This document shows, one piece after another, positions 62,772 to 64,000 of a stretch of DNA of 64,000 nucleotides. Each line of letters begins with the position of its first letter. The stretch's first letter is position 1. The notes beneath the pieces were generated by a model that was not told the DNA's origin, ran no database searches, and worked only from the letters and a program-made list of their open reading frames with translations. Source of the DNA: Blastomonas sp. (lineage in GTDB: Bacteria; Pseudomonadota; Alphaproteobacteria; Sphingomonadales; Sphingomonadaceae); the NCBI RefSeq assembly GCF_030373265.1, contig NZ_JAUCZC010000017.1:1-64000 (forward strand), given 5' to 3'. A program made the position numbers and the translations under genes.

Positions 62772-63515
62772 ATGGCACATGAAGATTCATTACCCGGAAC
62801 CCGCATCACCGTATGGGACCTTCCGGTCAGGCTGTTTCACTGGTCGCTGGTCGCGGCGATCGCGGTTTCGTTTCTGTCATCGGAAGAAGACAGCGTGCTC
62901 GCGCAGTGGCACATCGCGGCGGGTTGGATCGCTGCGGTGCTGATCGCGTTCCGGCTGATCTGGGGCCTTATCGGCGGCAGGCACGCGCGCTTTGCCAGCT
63001 TCATCCGGCCATCGGCCGTGCTGCCGCACATCAAGGCCCTGTTTGCGGGCAAGGCTGAACGCTCGGTGGGGCACAACCCGCTGGGCGGCATGGCGGTGCT
63101 GGCGCTGATCGGAGGCACCGCTGCGGTGGTGTGGACCGGTTTTCAATTGATGGGGGGCGGTAGCGAAGACCTGCACGAGATGATCGCGTTCGGCCTGCTC
63201 GGGTTAATCGCGGTGCATGTCATCGGTGTCATCGCGATGTCGGTTGCGACCCGTGACAATCTGGTGCGCGCAATGGTGACTGGACACAAATCGGCAGCGG
63301 GCTTGCCGCCGCAGACGCGGGAAAGCCCCCGCGTGCTGGCCGCGCTGGCAGGGCTCGCAGTGATCGGGGTGTCGGTTCTTGGCATCCTGCGGTATGATCC
63401 GGCAGCATTTACCGCCGGAGCCCGCGAGGAGGCCGAAATTGCAGAGCATGCGACCGCCAGCCTCGCCCGTGCACCGGCTGCAAGCCATAGCGAGCGCGAT
63501 GATGATGACGATTGA
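62772..63515 (+). CDS. cytochrome b561-type membrane protein
   Basis: The 247-residue product belongs to the bacterial cytochrome b561/Ni-Fe-hydrogenase cytochrome b type. ITVWDLPVRLFHWSLVAAI carries the first heme His, a second is in WHIAAGWIAAVL, and later His residues are in DLHEMIAFGLLGLIAVHVIGV. Four to five membrane helices are visible. The C-terminus is acidic (ERDDDDD). AGGAGG precedes the ATG. It is followed by a response regulator and lies near the ferric-reductase-like genes, so a redox role in the membrane is likely. Confidence 0.9.
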   Translation: MAHEDSLPGTRITVWDLPVRLFHWSLVAAIAVSFLSSEEDSVLAQWHIAAGWIAAVLIAFRLIWGLIGGRHARFASFIRPSAVLPHIKALFAGKAERSVGHNPLGGMAVLALIGGTAAVVWTGFQLMGGGSEDLHEMIAFGLLGLIAVHVIGVIAMSVATRDNLVRAMVTGHKSAAGLPPQTRESPRVLAALAGLAVIGVSVLGILRYDPAAFTAGAREEAEIAEHATASLARAPAASHSERDDDDD

Positions 63516-63560
63516 TCAGCGCTGCAAAGCACCACGCAGCCGGTCGCCGGGATATCCTGA

Positions 63561-64000
63561 ATGCGGCTGCTGATCGTGGAAGACAACGAACGGCTCGCCG
63601 GCCTGATCGCACAAGGTCTGGGGCGGCGGGGCTTTTCCTGCGACATTGCCCCTGATCTGGCAACGGCGGATGCGTGCCTGGAAAGCGCGGCCTTCGATGC
63701 TGTCATCCTCGACCTTGGCCTGCCCGACGGCGATGGCATGACCTGGCTGCAGCGCCAGCGCAGCCTGCGCCAGCTGATCCCCGCGCTGATGCTCACGGCA
63801 CGTGGCGGCCTGGAAGACCGGATCGCCGGGCTCGATTCGGGCGCGGATGATTACCTCGTCAAGCCGGTGGACATCGAGGAACTGGCGGCGAGGGTCCGCG
63901 CCTTGCTGCGCAGGCCGGGGCCGCGCGCAGCGACAGTGCTCCAAGCCGGCTCTCTCATTTTTGATCCGATCAGCCGCGAGGCCCGCTGCGACGAGAGGAT
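63561..64000 (+). CDS. OmpR-family response regulator, 3' end cut by the window
   Basis: The frame is open from ATG 63561 to the window end, about 146 codons. The receiver domain is complete: acidic pocket IVEDNERLAGL, phospho-acceptor Asp in VILDLGLPDGDGM, Thr in MLTARGG and Lys in YLVKPVDIEELAARVRALLRR. A linker and the start of a winged-helix domain follow (GSLIFDPISREARCD), as in QseB/PmrA-type regulators. It starts 45 bp after the cytochrome gene. A partner histidine kinase is expected beyond the window. Confidence 0.93.
   Translation, partial: MRLLIVEDNERLAGLIAQGLGRRGFSCDIAPDLATADACLESAAFDAVILDLGLPDGDGMTWLQRQRSLRQLIPALMLTARGGLEDRIAGLDSGADDYLVKPVDIEELAARVRALLRRPGPRAATVLQAGSLIFDPISREARCDER

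Noticed and set aside
1-64000. CRISPR arrays, tRNA genes, rRNA genes, transposases
   Set aside because: I found no regularly spaced repeats, no cloverleaf with conserved T-loop, no rRNA signature and no transposase or integrase motif.

Overview
The window looks like accessory, catabolic chromosome of a high-GC alphaproteobacterium, most likely a sphingomonad (Novosphingobium, Sphingobium or Sphingomonas type). Three large TonB-dependent receptors, many periplasmic type-B carboxylesterases, several TetR regulators and acyl-CoA catabolism fit that group. I see no rRNA, tRNA, CRISPR array, transposase or replication origin.

Region 1 (1-20.2 kb) starts with about 1.2 kb of lower-GC DNA without a recognisable gene. 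A saccharopine-dehydrogenase-like reductase, a DUF1289 protein and a truncated metallo-hydrolase follow. Then comes an esterase-rich stretch: four type-B carboxylesterases, three with Sec-type leaders and one with a weak Tat-type leader, a DapA-family lyase, a TesB thioesterase with a VOC protein, an amidohydrolase, a Tat-leader MmgE/PrpD protein, two TetR-type regulators and a 993-residue TonB receptor. This reads as import and hydrolysis of an unknown ester-containing compound.

Region 2 (20.2-39.7 kb) is CoA-dependent. A bifunctional enoyl-CoA hydratase/3-hydroxyacyl-CoA dehydrogenase is divergent from a thiolase, CoA-ligase and tandem-TetR operon. A reverse-strand operon then carries three acyl-CoA dehydrogenases and two transporters. 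A further MFS transporter, two TetR-type regulators, a second TonB receptor and a glutathione S-transferase follow. The parts would allow activation and beta-oxidation-like shortening of an imported acid.

Region 3 (39.7-49.8 kb) holds a cold-shock protein whose ribosome binding site lies in a palindrome, a small unknown protein, a frameshifted histidine-kinase remnant, two divergent L,D-transpeptidases and a PHB-depolymerase-type esterase. It ends with a tightly overlapping operon for a Tat-exported amidohydrolase, a triheme cytochrome c, a 2Fe-2S subunit and a Tat-exported molybdopterin hydroxylase.

Region 4 (49.8-59.8 kb, reverse strand) is the most coherent candidate system: carboxylesterase, SDR, TonB receptor, GlcD/D-lactate-dehydrogenase-type flavoprotein, MFS transporter, AraC and GntR regulators, and an L-lactate-dehydrogenase-type FMN enzyme. 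Four copies of a 15-bp palindrome of the form ACCTATCnGATAGGT lie in two pairs, one before the TonB gene and one before the AraC gene, so the two halves are probably one regulon. The predicted job is import and hydrolysis of an ester and oxidation of both enantiomers of the released 2-hydroxy acid.

Region 5 (60-64 kb) has a ROK sugar kinase, a ferric-reductase-like flavocytochrome split in two by a frame change, a possible decayed MazE-type antitoxin, a cytochrome b561-type protein and the start of an OmpR-type response regulator cut by the window end.
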